Assembly: GCF_000495815.1 (NCBI RefSeq)
Contig: NZ_AWGE01000008.1
Coordinates: 1-64,000 of the forward strand
DNA length: 64,000 nt
Direction of reading: 5' to 3'
Source: Asticcacaulis sp. AC466
GTDB lineage: Bacteria; Pseudomonadota; Alphaproteobacteria; Caulobacterales; Caulobacteraceae
In this document: piece by piece, positions 25,062-34,370 of the stretch
How the letters are laid out: every line of letters starts with the position of its first letter
Numbering within the stretch: the stretch's first letter is position 1
Position numbers and translations under genes: made by a program
Notes under the pieces: generated by a model
Told to the model about the DNA's origin: nothing
What the model saw: only the letters and a program-made list of their open reading frames with translations
The model's database searches: none

Positions 25062-26945
25062 ATGAAGTATATGGCGGGCATGACGCGGATATTGGTGATG
25101 GTGTGGCTTTGCCTGGCGTCGGGCGTGGCCGCGGCACAGCCATCTTCGTGCCAGACCGGCAAGGCCGTCATGTTTGCCGGGTTGAACTGGGAAAGCGGTG
25201 AATTCCTCACGGCCGTGTTGCGCGAAATCCTGGAACGCGGCTACGACTGCAAGACCGATTCCCTGCCCGGCAACACCGTCACCCTGGAACAGGCCCTGGC
25301 GAATGACGATGTCCAGATCATCGCCGAGGAATGGGTCAGCCGCAGCGACACCTGGAAACGGGCCGCCGACGCCGGGACCGTGCGCGCCGTTGGTCATCCA
25401 TTCGTCGGCGCGACCGAGGGCTGGTATGTGCCGGATTACCTGGTGGCGGGCGAAACCGCACCGGCGGCGGGCCTGCGCGACGTTGCGCAACTGTCCCAAC
25501 CCCGCTATGTCGCCCTGTTCCGCGACCCCGAACAACCGACTAAGGGTCGATTTCTAAACTGCCCCTCGGGCTGGACGTGCGAAGGCGTCAACAGCGCCAA
25601 ATTGCGCGCCTACGGCCTGGATGGTCATTATGTCGATTTTCGCCCCGGCACCGGACCGGCCATGGATGCGGCCATCGTTGCGGCCTACGCGCAGAAACGG
25701 CCGCTCCTTTTTTATTATTGGTCCCCCAGCGCGATTGCCGGAAAATTCAATCTGGTCCGGTTGCATGAGCCGCCCTATTCCGAACGCTGCTGGTCGGCCC
25801 TGACCAGCAAGAGTGGTAAGCTGGCTGGCGGGTGTGCCGCGCCGGAAGCCGATATCGCCTATGGCGTATCCGCCGCCTTTGCTGAAAAGTCACCGGATGT
25901 GGTGGCCCTGCTGACGCGCGCGACGGTGCCGCTCGACATCCTCAACGCTAATCTGGTCGCGATTTCTGCCAAGACCGCCGATCCGCGCCAGCAAGCGGTG
26001 ATTTTCCTCAGGTCGCATCCTGAGGTCTGGCACAGCTGGGTAGATGCACCGACCGCGCAACGCATCGATGCGGGGCTGGGGCTCACCGCCGTGACAGCGA
26101 AATCGAACTTTCCTCAGGGGCTGACCGTGTCCATCCGCCAACCAGTGAATGCGGCGGTTGATCGGCTGATAAAGGACCATGGCGGCGCCTTCCGGGTGGT
26201 GTCCGACCTGATGCTGAGCGTGGTGCTGGGCGTGGATGCGGTACTCGGGTGGCTGCCGTGGTGGCTGCTGATAGCCGTCGTGGCGGCATTGGCGTGGCTG
26301 GGGTCACGGCGGCTGTGGTTGACGGCTGTGGTGGCCGTGCTGTTGTTCGGCATCGGCGTGCTGGGCTTGTGGGACCTCATGACGCAAACCCTTAGCCTGA
26401 TGATCATCGCCTGTGTCATCGGTCTGATCATCGGTGTGCCCGCCGGTATAGCCGTCGCCAAGTCGCGCACGTTTCGCGCCATCGCCATGCCCGTGCTTGA
26501 CGTCATGCAGACCATGCCTGGCTTCGTCTATCTCATTCCTGCGCTTATGCTGTTCGGGCTGGGCAAGGTGCCTGCCATTCTGGCGACGGTGGTTTTCTGT
26601 CTGCCGCCGATGGTCCGCCTGACCGCGCTCGGCATCGAACAGGTCGACCGTGAGATACGCGAAGCCGGTGAGGCTTTCGGCCTGACACAGTGGCAAATGT
26701 TGCGCAGCATAGATTTGCCGCTGGCCCGTCCTGCGATCATGGCCGGTCTTAACCAGATGATCATGCTGGCCCTGTCCATGGTGGTTGTGGCCTCCATGAT
26801 TGGCGCGCGGGGATTGGGCGAGCAGGTGCTGAACGGCATACAGACGCTCGACGTCGGTCAGGGGCTGGAAGCCGGCATAGGCATCGTCATCCTGGCCTTC
26901 GTGCTCGACCGCGTGACCCAGGGTTTCGGGAAGGCGGGCAAATGA
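25062..26945 (+). CDS. ABC transporter substrate-binding protein fused to permease (glycine-betaine/ProX-ProW type)
   Basis: This single 627-residue chain joins two normally separate proteins. After a signal peptide (CLASGVAAAQ) comes an OpuAC-type binding domain (residues about 25-365: VMFAGLNWESGEFLTAVLRE, DDVQIIAEEWVSRSDTW, LFYYWSPSAIAGKF). A ProW-type permease follows (about 375-620) with six to seven helices and the EAA loop IREAGEAFGLTQWQMLRSID. Family substrates are quaternary amines such as betaine, choline and, for EgtUV-type systems, ergothioneine. The ATPase gene overlaps by 4 bp. The operon is convergent with the ergothioneine gene egtBD. EgtU is also a permease/binding-protein fusion, but with the reverse domain order. 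ATG 25080 is an alternative start. Confidence 0.85.
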   Translation: MKYMAGMTRILVMVWLCLASGVAAAQPSSCQTGKAVMFAGLNWESGEFLTAVLREILERGYDCKTDSLPGNTVTLEQALANDDVQIIAEEWVSRSDTWKRAADAGTVRAVGHPFVGATEGWYVPDYLVAGETAPAAGLRDVAQLSQPRYVALFRDPEQPTKGRFLNCPSGWTCEGVNSAKLRAYGLDGHYVDFRPGTGPAMDAAIVAAYAQKRPLLFYYWSPSAIAGKFNLVRLHEPPYSERCWSALTSKSGKLAGGCAAPEADIAYGVSAAFAEKSPDVVALLTRATVPLDILNANLVAISAKTADPRQQAVIFLRSHPEVWHSWVDAPTAQRIDAGLGLTAVTAKSNFPQGLTVSIRQPVNAAVDRLIKDHGGAFRVVSDLMLSVVLGVDAVLGWLPWWLLIAVVAALAWLGSRRLWLTAVVAVLLFGIGVLGLWDLMTQTLSLMIIACVIGLIIGVPAGIAVAKSRTFRAIAMPVLDVMQTMPGFVYLIPALMLFGLGKVPAILATVVFCLPPMVRLTALGIEQVDREIREAGEAFGLTQWQMLRSIDLPLARPAIMAGLNQMIMLALSMVVVASMIGARGLGEQVLNGIQTLDVGQGLEAGIGIVILAFVLDRVTQGFGKAGK

Positions 26946-27757
26946 AAATCGCCGTGCGCACCATCAGCAAGGTGTTTGGCAAACGCGATCAGGCGGCGTT
27001 GGCCATGGCGCGCGACGGTGCGACCAAGGCGGATATACTGGCGCGGACGGGCTGTACCCTGGCCTTGCGCGACATTACCCTGGATATTCCGTCCGGTGGC
27101 ATCTTTGTCCTTATGGGACTATCGGGATCGGGCAAATCGACACTTGTGCGGCATCTCAATCGTCTGATCGAACCGTCGGCAGGGCAGGTTCTGTTCGACG
27201 GCCGCGACATACTGGCGCTCGATCCGCCGTCTTTGAGGACGTTTCGCCGGCACACAGTGAGCATGGTGTTTCAGGGCTTCGGCCTGCTGCCCCATCTGTC
27301 TGTGCGCGATAATGTCGCCTTCGGGCTGATTGCGCGCGGGGAGCCGAAGGCCGAAGCGCTCGCCAAGGCAGCGCACTGGATCGCTACGGTCGCGCTCGAT
27401 GGTTATGAAAATGCCCTGCCATCGGTCTTGTCCGGCGGTATGAAGCAGCGTGTGGGACTGGCGCGGGCGCTGGCGACGGATACGGATGTGATTCTGATGG
27501 ACGAAGCCTTCAGCGCGCTCGACCCTCTGATCCGCGCCGAGATGCAGGACTTGCTGCAAGGTTTGCAGGCGCGGCTGGCCAGGACTATCGTCTTCGTTAC
27601 GCACGATCTGGCCGAGGCGACGCGCCTGGGTGACACCATCGCCATCATGAAGGATGGCGAAGTCGTTCAGGTCGGCGCACCGGCGGATATCCTGAATGCA
27701 CCCGCCGACGACTATGTCGCGCGCTTCGTGACAGCGCAAACGCGCGCACTGCGCTGA
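26942..27757 (+). CDS. ABC transporter ATP-binding protein (ProV/OpuAA type, no CBS domains)
   Basis: The ATPase partner of the fused permease has Walker A GLSGSGKSTL, a Q-loop region (VFQGFGLLPHLSV), signature LSGGMKQRVGLARALA, Walker B VILMDEAFSALD and switch His in FVTHDLAEA. The N-terminal extension (KVFGKRDQAALAMARDG) is typical of ProV/OpuAA. At 271 residues it lacks the C-terminal CBS pair that lets ProV sense ionic strength, so osmotic gating is unlikely. It starts within the upstream stop codon (ATGA). Together the two proteins make a complete importer. Confidence 0.9.
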   Translation: MKIAVRTISKVFGKRDQAALAMARDGATKADILARTGCTLALRDITLDIPSGGIFVLMGLSGSGKSTLVRHLNRLIEPSAGQVLFDGRDILALDPPSLRTFRRHTVSMVFQGFGLLPHLSVRDNVAFGLIARGEPKAEALAKAAHWIATVALDGYENALPSVLSGGMKQRVGLARALATDTDVILMDEAFSALDPLIRAEMQDLLQGLQARLARTIVFVTHDLAEATRLGDTIAIMKDGEVVQVGAPADILNAPADDYVARFVTAQTRALR

Positions 27758-27768
27758 GCCATTTCCGG

Positions 27769-29925
27769 TCAGGCCTTAAGGCTGAAGACGGCAAATTCCG
27801 GGGCTGGGCTGACCCACACCTGTTCGACCGTGAAACCGGCGTCGGCGGCCAGAGCGCCGAAGCTTTGACGGGTGAACTTGTGCGAATTTTCCGTGTGCAG
27901 GCGTTCACCTGCCTTGAAGGCAAAGGTGTGACCAGCGGCATGGACAATCTGGTCGACGCGGCTGACCAGATGCATTTCCATGCGCGCATATTCGGCATTC
28001 CAGATCGCCAGGTGGTCGAAGGCGTTGAGGTCGAAGGTGCCGGCGAGTTCTGCGTTAATCCGGCGCAGCACATTTTTGTTGAACTCGGCTGTGATGCCTG
28101 CCGCGTCGTTATAGGTCGCCACAAGAGTGGCCTCGTCCTTGACCATGTCGGCACCGACGATCAGGCGCGCATCGCTTCCCAGCATGGCGCGCATGTTGCG
28201 CAGCAATTGCCGGGCTTCCGGCACTGAGAAATTGCCGATGGTCGAGCCGGGAAAGAAGCCGACCAATGACCGACCGCGCAAGGCGCGCGGCAAGTCCAAA
28301 AGGGTGGTGAAGTCGCCAACCACGGGCGTTACGACAAGATTGGGATAGTCGCGGTTGAGGCGCAAGGTGGCCTGACGCAGGGCATCGTCGCTGATATCGA
28401 TCGGGACATAGGCGGTGATTTGCGGCGCGGCGTCGAGCAACCGGCGGGTCTTGTCGCTGGCGCCGCTGCCAAATTCGACCAGCACCGCGTCGGCGGGTAT
28501 GGCGGCGGTCAGCTCGGCCGCAATGTCGGCCAGCAAGGCGGATTCCGTGCGCGTCGGGTAATATTCCGGCGTGCGGCAGATGGCTTCGAACAGCTCCGAT
28601 CCGGTCGCGTCGTAGAAATATTTCGGCGACAAGGATTTTTGCCGTGCCGATAATCCCGCCACGACATCTGACGCAAAGGTGGCCTCGTCCCTATCCGTGG
28701 CGGCCACACCGGCGTGAAGGTCGCGGGCCAGGCGCACGCCTGACCGCATCCAGCGTTGTTCCGGCCGGAAAAAGTTGCGGTAGGAGGGGCGCGCGTGTCC
28801 GGGCGGGGTGAAGGCGCAGCCGCCGCGCAACACCATTTGGCCGCTCATGAACTTGCCATTATATTCGCCGACCGCGCCGCTACCGGGCGTAAAGCCGGGA
28901 TAGGGCAGGTAGGCGCTGGCCGTCCATTGCCAGGCGACCGTGTCGACCTGTTCCAATGCGCCGTCGCTGGCGGCGGCCTCCCATTCGGCTTCGGTCGGCA
29001 GACGCGCGCCGGACCAGCGGGCGAAGGCGTCGGCTTCATAAAAACTGACATGGGTGACGGGTGTATCCGGCATGACCGGGACGGCGCCGCCCAAGGTCAT
29101 CTCGCGCCAGCCCTCCGACGTGGCGTGCCAATAGGCGGGCGCTTGCCATCCGTTTGTCTGCACCTGGGTCCAGCCGTCGGACAACCACAGGTCAGGCCGC
29201 GCGTATCCGCCGTCAGCCATGAAGGCCAGCCAATCGCCGTTGGTCACCAGGCGGTCGCTGATTTCGAACGGTTGCAGCCAGACCTTGTGGCGCGGCGTCT
29301 CATTGTCGAAGGCGAAGCCGCAGCCACTGTGGCCTATGTCGACCAGGCCGCCGGGACGCAACTGGAAACGTCCGGCGCGTCCGCTGTCGTCGCCGGGCCA
29401 ATCGGGGGCTGCGGCCGGGCGCAGGGGCGACTGGCTGAACAGGTGCAAAATATCCATCAGCAACAATTCCTGATGCTGCTCTTCGTGCGCGAGGCCAAGC
29501 CGCAAAAAATCAATCGTTGATTCGTTGATGTCCCCGGCCAGAAGCGCGTGCATATGGGTATCGACATGACGACGATAGGCCAGGATGTCGTCCAGCGGTG
29601 GCCGGGTCAGCAGGCCGCGTTGCGCGCGCGGCTGGCGTGGGCCGAGCGCTTCGTAATAGGAGTTGAACAGGAAAGCATAGTCGGGATCGAAGGCCTTGTA
29701 ATGCGGCTGTCCGTTCAACAGGAAGGTCTCAAAAAACCAGGTGGTGTGGGCCAGGTGCCATTTGGCCGGACTGGCGTCAGGCATGGACTGCACCACCATG
29801 TCTTCCGGCGACAGAGGCGCCACCAGATCAAGGGTACGGGCGCGCAGCGTGAGATAGAGATCAAGCAGGCTGTCCTGCGGTGCGGCGCGCATCTGGCCGG
29901 GCATCTGGCATGGGGCGGTGTTCAT
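27769..29925 (-). CDS. egtBD: Fused ergothioneine biosynthesis enzyme: EgtB sulfoxide synthase + EgtD histidine methyltransferase
   Basis: A bifunctional 718-residue protein. Residues about 15-405 are EgtB: a DinB-like helical domain with iron ligands near His60 (LAHTTWFFE) and in HEEQHQE (His147, His151), then an FGE-like domain (LPTEAEWEAAA, WQWTASAYLPY, VLRGGCAFTPP, RPSYRNFFRPEQRWM). Residues about 425-718 are EgtD, a SAM-dependent histidine trimethylase (SPKYFYDATGSELFEAICRT, VEFGSGASDKTRRLL, FFPGSTIGNF, GERLHTENSHKF). The fusion would convert His to hercynine and then to the sulfoxide. The open frame runs to 30090, but homology begins only after Met 29925, so that start is preferred. egtE and egtA are not in the window. 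A DUF427 gene lies 64 bp upstream, probably in the same operon. Confidence 0.9.
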   Translation of the reverse strand: MNTAPCQMPGQMRAAPQDSLLDLYLTLRARTLDLVAPLSPEDMVVQSMPDASPAKWHLAHTTWFFETFLLNGQPHYKAFDPDYAFLFNSYYEALGPRQPRAQRGLLTRPPLDDILAYRRHVDTHMHALLAGDINESTIDFLRLGLAHEEQHQELLLMDILHLFSQSPLRPAAAPDWPGDDSGRAGRFQLRPGGLVDIGHSGCGFAFDNETPRHKVWLQPFEISDRLVTNGDWLAFMADGGYARPDLWLSDGWTQVQTNGWQAPAYWHATSEGWREMTLGGAVPVMPDTPVTHVSFYEADAFARWSGARLPTEAEWEAAASDGALEQVDTVAWQWTASAYLPYPGFTPGSGAVGEYNGKFMSGQMVLRGGCAFTPPGHARPSYRNFFRPEQRWMRSGVRLARDLHAGVAATDRDEATFASDVVAGLSARQKSLSPKYFYDATGSELFEAICRTPEYYPTRTESALLADIAAELTAAIPADAVLVEFGSGASDKTRRLLDAAPQITAYVPIDISDDALRQATLRLNRDYPNLVVTPVVGDFTTLLDLPRALRGRSLVGFFPGSTIGNFSVPEARQLLRNMRAMLGSDARLIVGADMVKDEATLVATYNDAAGITAEFNKNVLRRINAELAGTFDLNAFDHLAIWNAEYARMEMHLVSRVDQIVHAAGHTFAFKAGERLHTENSHKFTRQSFGALAADAGFTVEQVWVSPAPEFAVFSLKA

Positions 29926-29989
29926 GACGACTGACTTTCGTGGTCCGGACGTTTGTGGGTATGCGGTCTGGGTACGCGGGCAGGGCAGA

Positions 29990-30364
29990 TCAGCGCTCGA
30001 CGAGGGCGTCGATGCGATCGGGATAGAAGGCCAGGTATCCGGCGATGTCACTGACACTGGGGTAAGGGTGTTCATAGGACCAGACGGCATTGACCGCCTT
30101 GTCGCCGCCGGCGGGAATACTGAAATAGCTGCAATCGCCTTTGTAAGGGCAGTAGGTGGTATGATCGGTTCCGGTCAGTTGCGACATGTCGGTGTCTGCG
30201 CGCGGGATGTAGATCACCGCCGGGTAGCTGGCCTCTTGAAGATTCAGCGCCCGATCTGTTTCGGCGATGACCCGGCCGGCGACGGTGACCGTTACATGGT
30301 GGCCGTTCGGCGTAATCGTGATGGGATGATCGGCGCTAGGAATTTTTACAGGCTTGTCGCTCAT
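29990..30364 (-). CDS. DUF427 domain protein
   Basis: A small 124-residue DUF427 protein: ITPNGHHVTVTVAGRVIAET, then YPAVIYIPRADTDMSQLTGT, TYCPYKGDCSYFSIP and AVWSYEHPYPSVSDIAGYLAFYPDRID, the diagnostic family core. The start at 30364 follows GGAGACGCGAC; the frame extends 14 codons further upstream without support. It precedes egtBD by 64 bp on the same strand. The biochemical role of DUF427 is not established to my knowledge. The CPYKGDC segment with paired cysteines could bind a ligand or metal, which is speculative. Confidence 0.85.
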   Translation of the reverse strand: MSDKPVKIPSADHPITITPNGHHVTVTVAGRVIAETDRALNLQEASYPAVIYIPRADTDMSQLTGTDHTTYCPYKGDCSYFSIPAGGDKAVNAVWSYEHPYPSVSDIAGYLAFYPDRIDALVER

Positions 30365-30558
30365 GTCGCGTCTCCGATGGCATCTGGTGGATGCATTATC
30401 GGTCATCGGGAAATAAAAATTCCAGCCGGACTATAAAGGAATTGCCGCCCGTCGCCTCAGATGACCGCAATAGCATATATACAGCCGTCCTGCCCAATTC
30501 TGACAGCAGCCATATGAGGCACTGTCCAGACGCAACACATAGGGCATCGGGGGGCATC

Positions 30559-30591
30559 GGGATATCGTTCCTATGTCGTGGCCGATATCCC
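30559..30591 (-). terminator. Hairpin downstream of the GH2 gene
   Basis: Perfect 9-bp arms GGGATATCG (30559-30567) and CGATATCCC (30583-30591) with a 15-nt loop, 18 bp beyond the GH2 stop on the minus strand. No clear T-run; a possible terminator or 3'-end stabiliser. Confidence 0.4.
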
Positions 30592-30608
30592 TTGCTCAGT
30601 CAGTCGCG

Positions 30609-32645
30609 CTATTGCGCGCCCGCATAGGTCCAGGTGACGCGGTCATGCAGGTCCTTGCCGGCAAAGGCTTCGACGACATTTTCCCCGTCACGCAGATCGA
30701 TATCCCAAGTCGCGATATGGTCGGTTACGGGTTTGGCGCCGAGGGGTTGGCCGTTTAACGACAGGCGTACCTCGTCCATGTTGGAATAGACCTTCACCGT
30801 AACGTGCCGCACGCGCTTATTGGTGTCGCGCGGGCTGGTGATATGGATCATCCGCTTTTCCGCCCAGTTGGCCTGGTACCAGTAGTAGGCGTCCTTCTTC
30901 GTCTTGCGGTCTTCGGTGATCAGCCCCTTGTCGTTGATGGCCGGGCGATCGCCTTCGTTGCGACGGAAAGACGGGAAATCGATAGCCACCCAGATGAAGT
31001 TCGACCACAGATAGGGGCGGCTTTTCAGGATGTTCCAGTTGGCTTCGTGATACAGGGCCTGATACTGCTCGGGGTGCCAATAGGCCTGGGGGATGACGGC
31101 CTTGGGCGGGTCTTCCTGATGCAGGATGCTGGCGCCGGCGCCGTATTCGCTGACCCCGAAAATGCGATCTGGATATTTGGCATGCAGTTCGTCGGCCCAT
31201 TTGCCCATATCGGCGAAGCTGTTGCCGTACCAGCCGAAATACCGGTTGTAGGAGGTGACATCGCTGTGATTGGCGACGGCATCGTCATCGGCCAGGCAGC
31301 AATGGGCATAGACGGTGAGGCGCGACGGGTCCATCTCCTTGGCGGTCGATTGCAGGGCGGCCAGTACCGGATTGGGATCGGGCTCGAGATGGCGGATTTC
31401 ATTGCCCAGGCCCCACAGGGCGACCGAGGGATGGTTATAGTTTTGCGCGATCAGTTCGCGCATCTGCTGCACGGCATTATCCTGGAAGGCCTGGCCGGCG
31501 CTGATTTCGTCGACCAGGGGCGCCTCGGTGGTGATAAGTATGCCCATGCGGTCGGCGTCGTCATAGACACGCTGCGGGTGCTGCATATGCGCCAGCCGCA
31601 ACGCCGTGACACCCATCTCGTTCATCAGGGTCATGTCTTCGTCGATATCGGCGTCGCTGACGGCAGTGCCGCGTCCCTTGCGCACCGGTTGCTGCATGTT
31701 GGCGCCATAGACGGCATAGGGCTGGCCATTGAGCAGGAAGCCCTTGTCGCGGGTCACGGTCACGGTGCGGATGCCTAGCGGCACGGTGACGCTGTCGTCA
31801 CCGGCATCGACCACGACGGTGTAGAGGTATGGATCCTTGCGGCCGGCCCAAAGACGGGGGCGATTGACCTTTAGCGCCTGTTCGACCGTCTCGCGGCTGG
31901 CGGGGGCCAATGTCCGGGCGGTGGTAGCGGTGGCCACGGTTTTGCCGTCAGCATCGACGATGCGGATGCGAACCTGCACCTTGGCCGCTTTCGCGGTTTC
32001 ATTGCGCAGCAAAACGCGGGCGGAGATATCCGCCTTCGCCGTGGAGATCGCCTTGGTCGTGACGTAGACGCCCGGGCCGCCGTGGTCCATCAGGTCGATA
32101 TGGACGCCACCGGTCGTGATCAGGGACACATTGCGATATAGGCCGCCGAATATGTTGAAATCGCCGGTCAGCGGCGCGATCTGCGGCACGCGGCTATTGT
32201 CGACGCGGACCGCAATCAGGTTGTCGCCCGCCTTGAGCGCCTGGGTGATATCGAAGCGAAACCGGGCATAGCCGCCTTCGTGGTGGCCGACGTTCTCGCC
32301 GTTGACATAGACGTCGGTGGTGAGCGCGGCGCCATCGAATTGCAGGACGTAATGCTTGCCCGCTTCGGGTGTCAGGGTGAGCTGATGGCGATACCAGGCC
32401 GGACCGCGATAATAGACGCCTTCCGGCTCGCCGCGCGATTTGTCGCCGCCCTGATTGGCGTCGCCGGCATTGAAGGTGTGGGGCAGGTTGACCGGCTGCC
32501 AGCTATTGGCGTGAAAGTCCACCTGGCTGGCGGCCGGCACGTCTTCCTTGATGAACAGCCAGTTGGCGTTGAGCGACCTCTGTTCGCTGGCAGCGGCGGG
32601 CAGTGCCAGCAGGGCTAGGCCGAGGATAAGGGCGAAGGGTTTCAT
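30609..32645 (-). CDS. Glycoside hydrolase family 2, exported (beta-galactosidase/beta-glucuronidase-like)
   Basis: This 678-residue enzyme has a signal peptide (MKPFALILGLALLALPAAASEQ), a sugar-binding jelly roll (WQPVNLPHTFNAGDANQGG, NVGHHEGGYARFRFDIT), an Ig-like domain and the GH2 TIM barrel. The acid/base Glu is in WGLGNEIRH and the nucleophile Glu in FGVSEYGAGAS. AGAGGA 8 nt before ATG 32645 sets the start. It is 23 bp downstream of the DUF4038 enzyme and shares its promoter and operator. GH2 covers beta-galactosidase, beta-mannosidase, beta-glucuronidase and alpha-L-arabinopyranosidase; the sequence alone does not choose. In a pectin context, a galactosidase or glucuronidase acting on a side chain is plausible. 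Confidence 0.88.
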   Translation of the reverse strand: MKPFALILGLALLALPAAASEQRSLNANWLFIKEDVPAASQVDFHANSWQPVNLPHTFNAGDANQGGDKSRGEPEGVYYRGPAWYRHQLTLTPEAGKHYVLQFDGAALTTDVYVNGENVGHHEGGYARFRFDITQALKAGDNLIAVRVDNSRVPQIAPLTGDFNIFGGLYRNVSLITTGGVHIDLMDHGGPGVYVTTKAISTAKADISARVLLRNETAKAAKVQVRIRIVDADGKTVATATTARTLAPASRETVEQALKVNRPRLWAGRKDPYLYTVVVDAGDDSVTVPLGIRTVTVTRDKGFLLNGQPYAVYGANMQQPVRKGRGTAVSDADIDEDMTLMNEMGVTALRLAHMQHPQRVYDDADRMGILITTEAPLVDEISAGQAFQDNAVQQMRELIAQNYNHPSVALWGLGNEIRHLEPDPNPVLAALQSTAKEMDPSRLTVYAHCCLADDDAVANHSDVTSYNRYFGWYGNSFADMGKWADELHAKYPDRIFGVSEYGAGASILHQEDPPKAVIPQAYWHPEQYQALYHEANWNILKSRPYLWSNFIWVAIDFPSFRRNEGDRPAINDKGLITEDRKTKKDAYYWYQANWAEKRMIHITSPRDTNKRVRHVTVKVYSNMDEVRLSLNGQPLGAKPVTDHIATWDIDLRDGENVVEAFAGKDLHDRVTWTYAGAQ

Positions 32646-32668
32646 GAAGCGTTTCCTCTTCTTGTGTT

Positions 32669-34273
32669 TCAGGCCGCGACGCGGACGAGGCGCACGGCCA
32701 TCCACGGCTTGCCGGGCAGGGTGATGACGGGGCGGGCGGGGTCGTTGAAATCGTAGGCGTCCTTTTTGGCCAGGGTGAACGCACCATCGACCGGGGTCAC
32801 GGTCATGTTCCAGGTGTCGATAATGTCAGCGCGGAATTTTTCCCCGCCGGTCAGTCCGTTTTTCGGCAGGCTTAGCGGCCACTGCGTCGGCGTTTCTTCG
32901 CCGAAATAGCGCAGATAATACTGGCCTTCCTGACCGCCGAGGTGACGTTCCCACCATTTGTCGATCGGGTCGATCCCGCTACCGGGACCTTCGGCCATGA
33001 TCTGTTTCAGGAAGGCGATGCGACGCCAGCTTTGGCCCAGCAGCGTGCCGCCCTGACCGAGCCACGAATGGTCAGGCCCGCTCTTGTCGGCGGTGAAGGT
33101 TTCGGAATGGCCGACATAGGTGCCGCCGATCAGGCCGTGCCAGAACCGCATCAGCAGCTGTTCGCCGCTCAGATTGCCCCAGCGTGCCGCGATATCGCCT
33201 TCGTAGCACACTTCGTCGAAGACGACCGGCTTCTCCCAGACGCTGCGATAGGTTTCCGCCGTGCGGTCATCAAGAACGGCTGAGCCGTTCTGGACGCTGG
33301 AATGGGTTATCCAGGGCTTGCGATTGTCATAAAGGATCTTGAGATTGTGGATCGAGCGCAGGCGGTCGTGGGCGTCTTCGGACTGGATCAGCCGGAACAG
33401 GTGGTCGATATCATCGGTCGTTTTGGTCTTGATCAGGTCGAATTCGTTGGCGAACGACCACCAGACATTGCGGTAGGCGGACAGTCGGGCGATCAGGTAG
33501 CGCAGATAGCGTTCGTCCTGGGCGCGGGTCATGTCGGAAAAGCCGCGCTTGGCGTCATAGGGCTGGTAGATGATGATGTCGGCTTCGACGCCGATGGCCA
33601 GCAGGCGGGCGACGCGGTCTTCGAACCGGCGGAAATAGGCCGGATTGAAGCGGGTCCAGTCCCAATCTTTATCCCCTGTCCCCAGCTTTTCGAAGGGGTA
33701 GATGGCTTCGGCGGCGACATTGGGGAATACGCACATGCGGATCTTGTTGAAGGGCGAAGCGGCCAGGGTCGCCAGGGTCTGGTCGCAGCGGGCGTCGGAT
33801 TGTTGCGCCCACGAATAGCAGGTGGTGCCGATAGGGGCGTAGGGGGTGCCATCGGCATAGGCGAAATGGTAGCCATGCGCCACGCGGACGGGGCCGTGAT
33901 TGTCGCGCGACGGTGGGACGGCGTCGAAGGCGCCGGTCTGGTCATTCAGCGCCGGCGCATTGCTGACGGTCTTCCAGCGCCAGGTGCCTATGTCCGGCGG
34001 GCTGAAGCGAATCCGGTAGACGCCGCCACCATCGTAAAACCCGCCGACCCGCATCACGGACCGGCCATTGGTGAAATCCGCCGCGATATCAACATCGATG
34101 AACGGGTTGCCGGTATCGGGACCGGTAAAGGTCAGTTCATGACAGCCCCAGCGCTCGGTAACCGGTGTCTTGGCGGCGGGCTTTACCGGCCAGGCATCCG
34201 CGGCGGTGAAGACGCCAGCGGACAAGCCCGCCAGGGCGGCGGCGGACAGCAGGCTGCGGCGAGAGAGTGTCAT
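32669..34273 (-). CDS. Exported DUF5060/DUF4038 glycosidase (apiosidase-like TIM barrel)
   Basis: A twin-arginine-like signal (MTLSRRSLLSAAALAGLSAG) is followed by a DUF5060 beta-sandwich (ELTFTGPDTGNPFIDVDI, RIRFSPPDIGTWRW), a DUF4038 TIM barrel and a short C-terminal beta domain (VITLPGKPWMAVRLVR). Candidate catalytic acids are the Glu of WWSFANEFDL and the Glu of VVFDEVCYEGD. DUF4038 is the catalytic fold of the GH140 apiosidase that acts on rhamnogalacturonan-II, so D-apiose release is a reasonable hypothesis but unproven. GAGGAAATGCCAG before ATG 34273 fixes the start. It is the first gene of an operon with the GH2 enzyme, with a perfect palindromic operator 20 bp upstream. Confidence 0.78.
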   Translation of the reverse strand: MTLSRRSLLSAAALAGLSAGVFTAADAWPVKPAAKTPVTERWGCHELTFTGPDTGNPFIDVDIAADFTNGRSVMRVGGFYDGGGVYRIRFSPPDIGTWRWKTVSNAPALNDQTGAFDAVPPSRDNHGPVRVAHGYHFAYADGTPYAPIGTTCYSWAQQSDARCDQTLATLAASPFNKIRMCVFPNVAAEAIYPFEKLGTGDKDWDWTRFNPAYFRRFEDRVARLLAIGVEADIIIYQPYDAKRGFSDMTRAQDERYLRYLIARLSAYRNVWWSFANEFDLIKTKTTDDIDHLFRLIQSEDAHDRLRSIHNLKILYDNRKPWITHSSVQNGSAVLDDRTAETYRSVWEKPVVFDEVCYEGDIAARWGNLSGEQLLMRFWHGLIGGTYVGHSETFTADKSGPDHSWLGQGGTLLGQSWRRIAFLKQIMAEGPGSGIDPIDKWWERHLGGQEGQYYLRYFGEETPTQWPLSLPKNGLTGGEKFRADIIDTWNMTVTPVDGAFTLAKKDAYDFNDPARPVITLPGKPWMAVRLVRVAA

Positions 34274-34292
34274 CTGGCATTTCCTCGTTTTT

Positions 34293-34306
34293 ATAATACG
34301 TATTAT
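34293..34306. promoter_or_regulatory. Operator site A (perfect 14-bp palindrome)
   Basis: ATAATACGTATTAT, perfectly self-complementary, 20 bp upstream of the DUF4038-GH2 operon. It is the best copy of the motif found at seven or more promoters in 34-64 kb. The flank AAAAC before ATAATAC (minus strand) is shared with sites B and C. Confidence 0.75.
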
Positions 34307-34370
34307 GTTTTCACAAAGCGCCACGCCGCGCAAGTGTTTCCGGCATACGATTTTTCGGCACACGATGATG

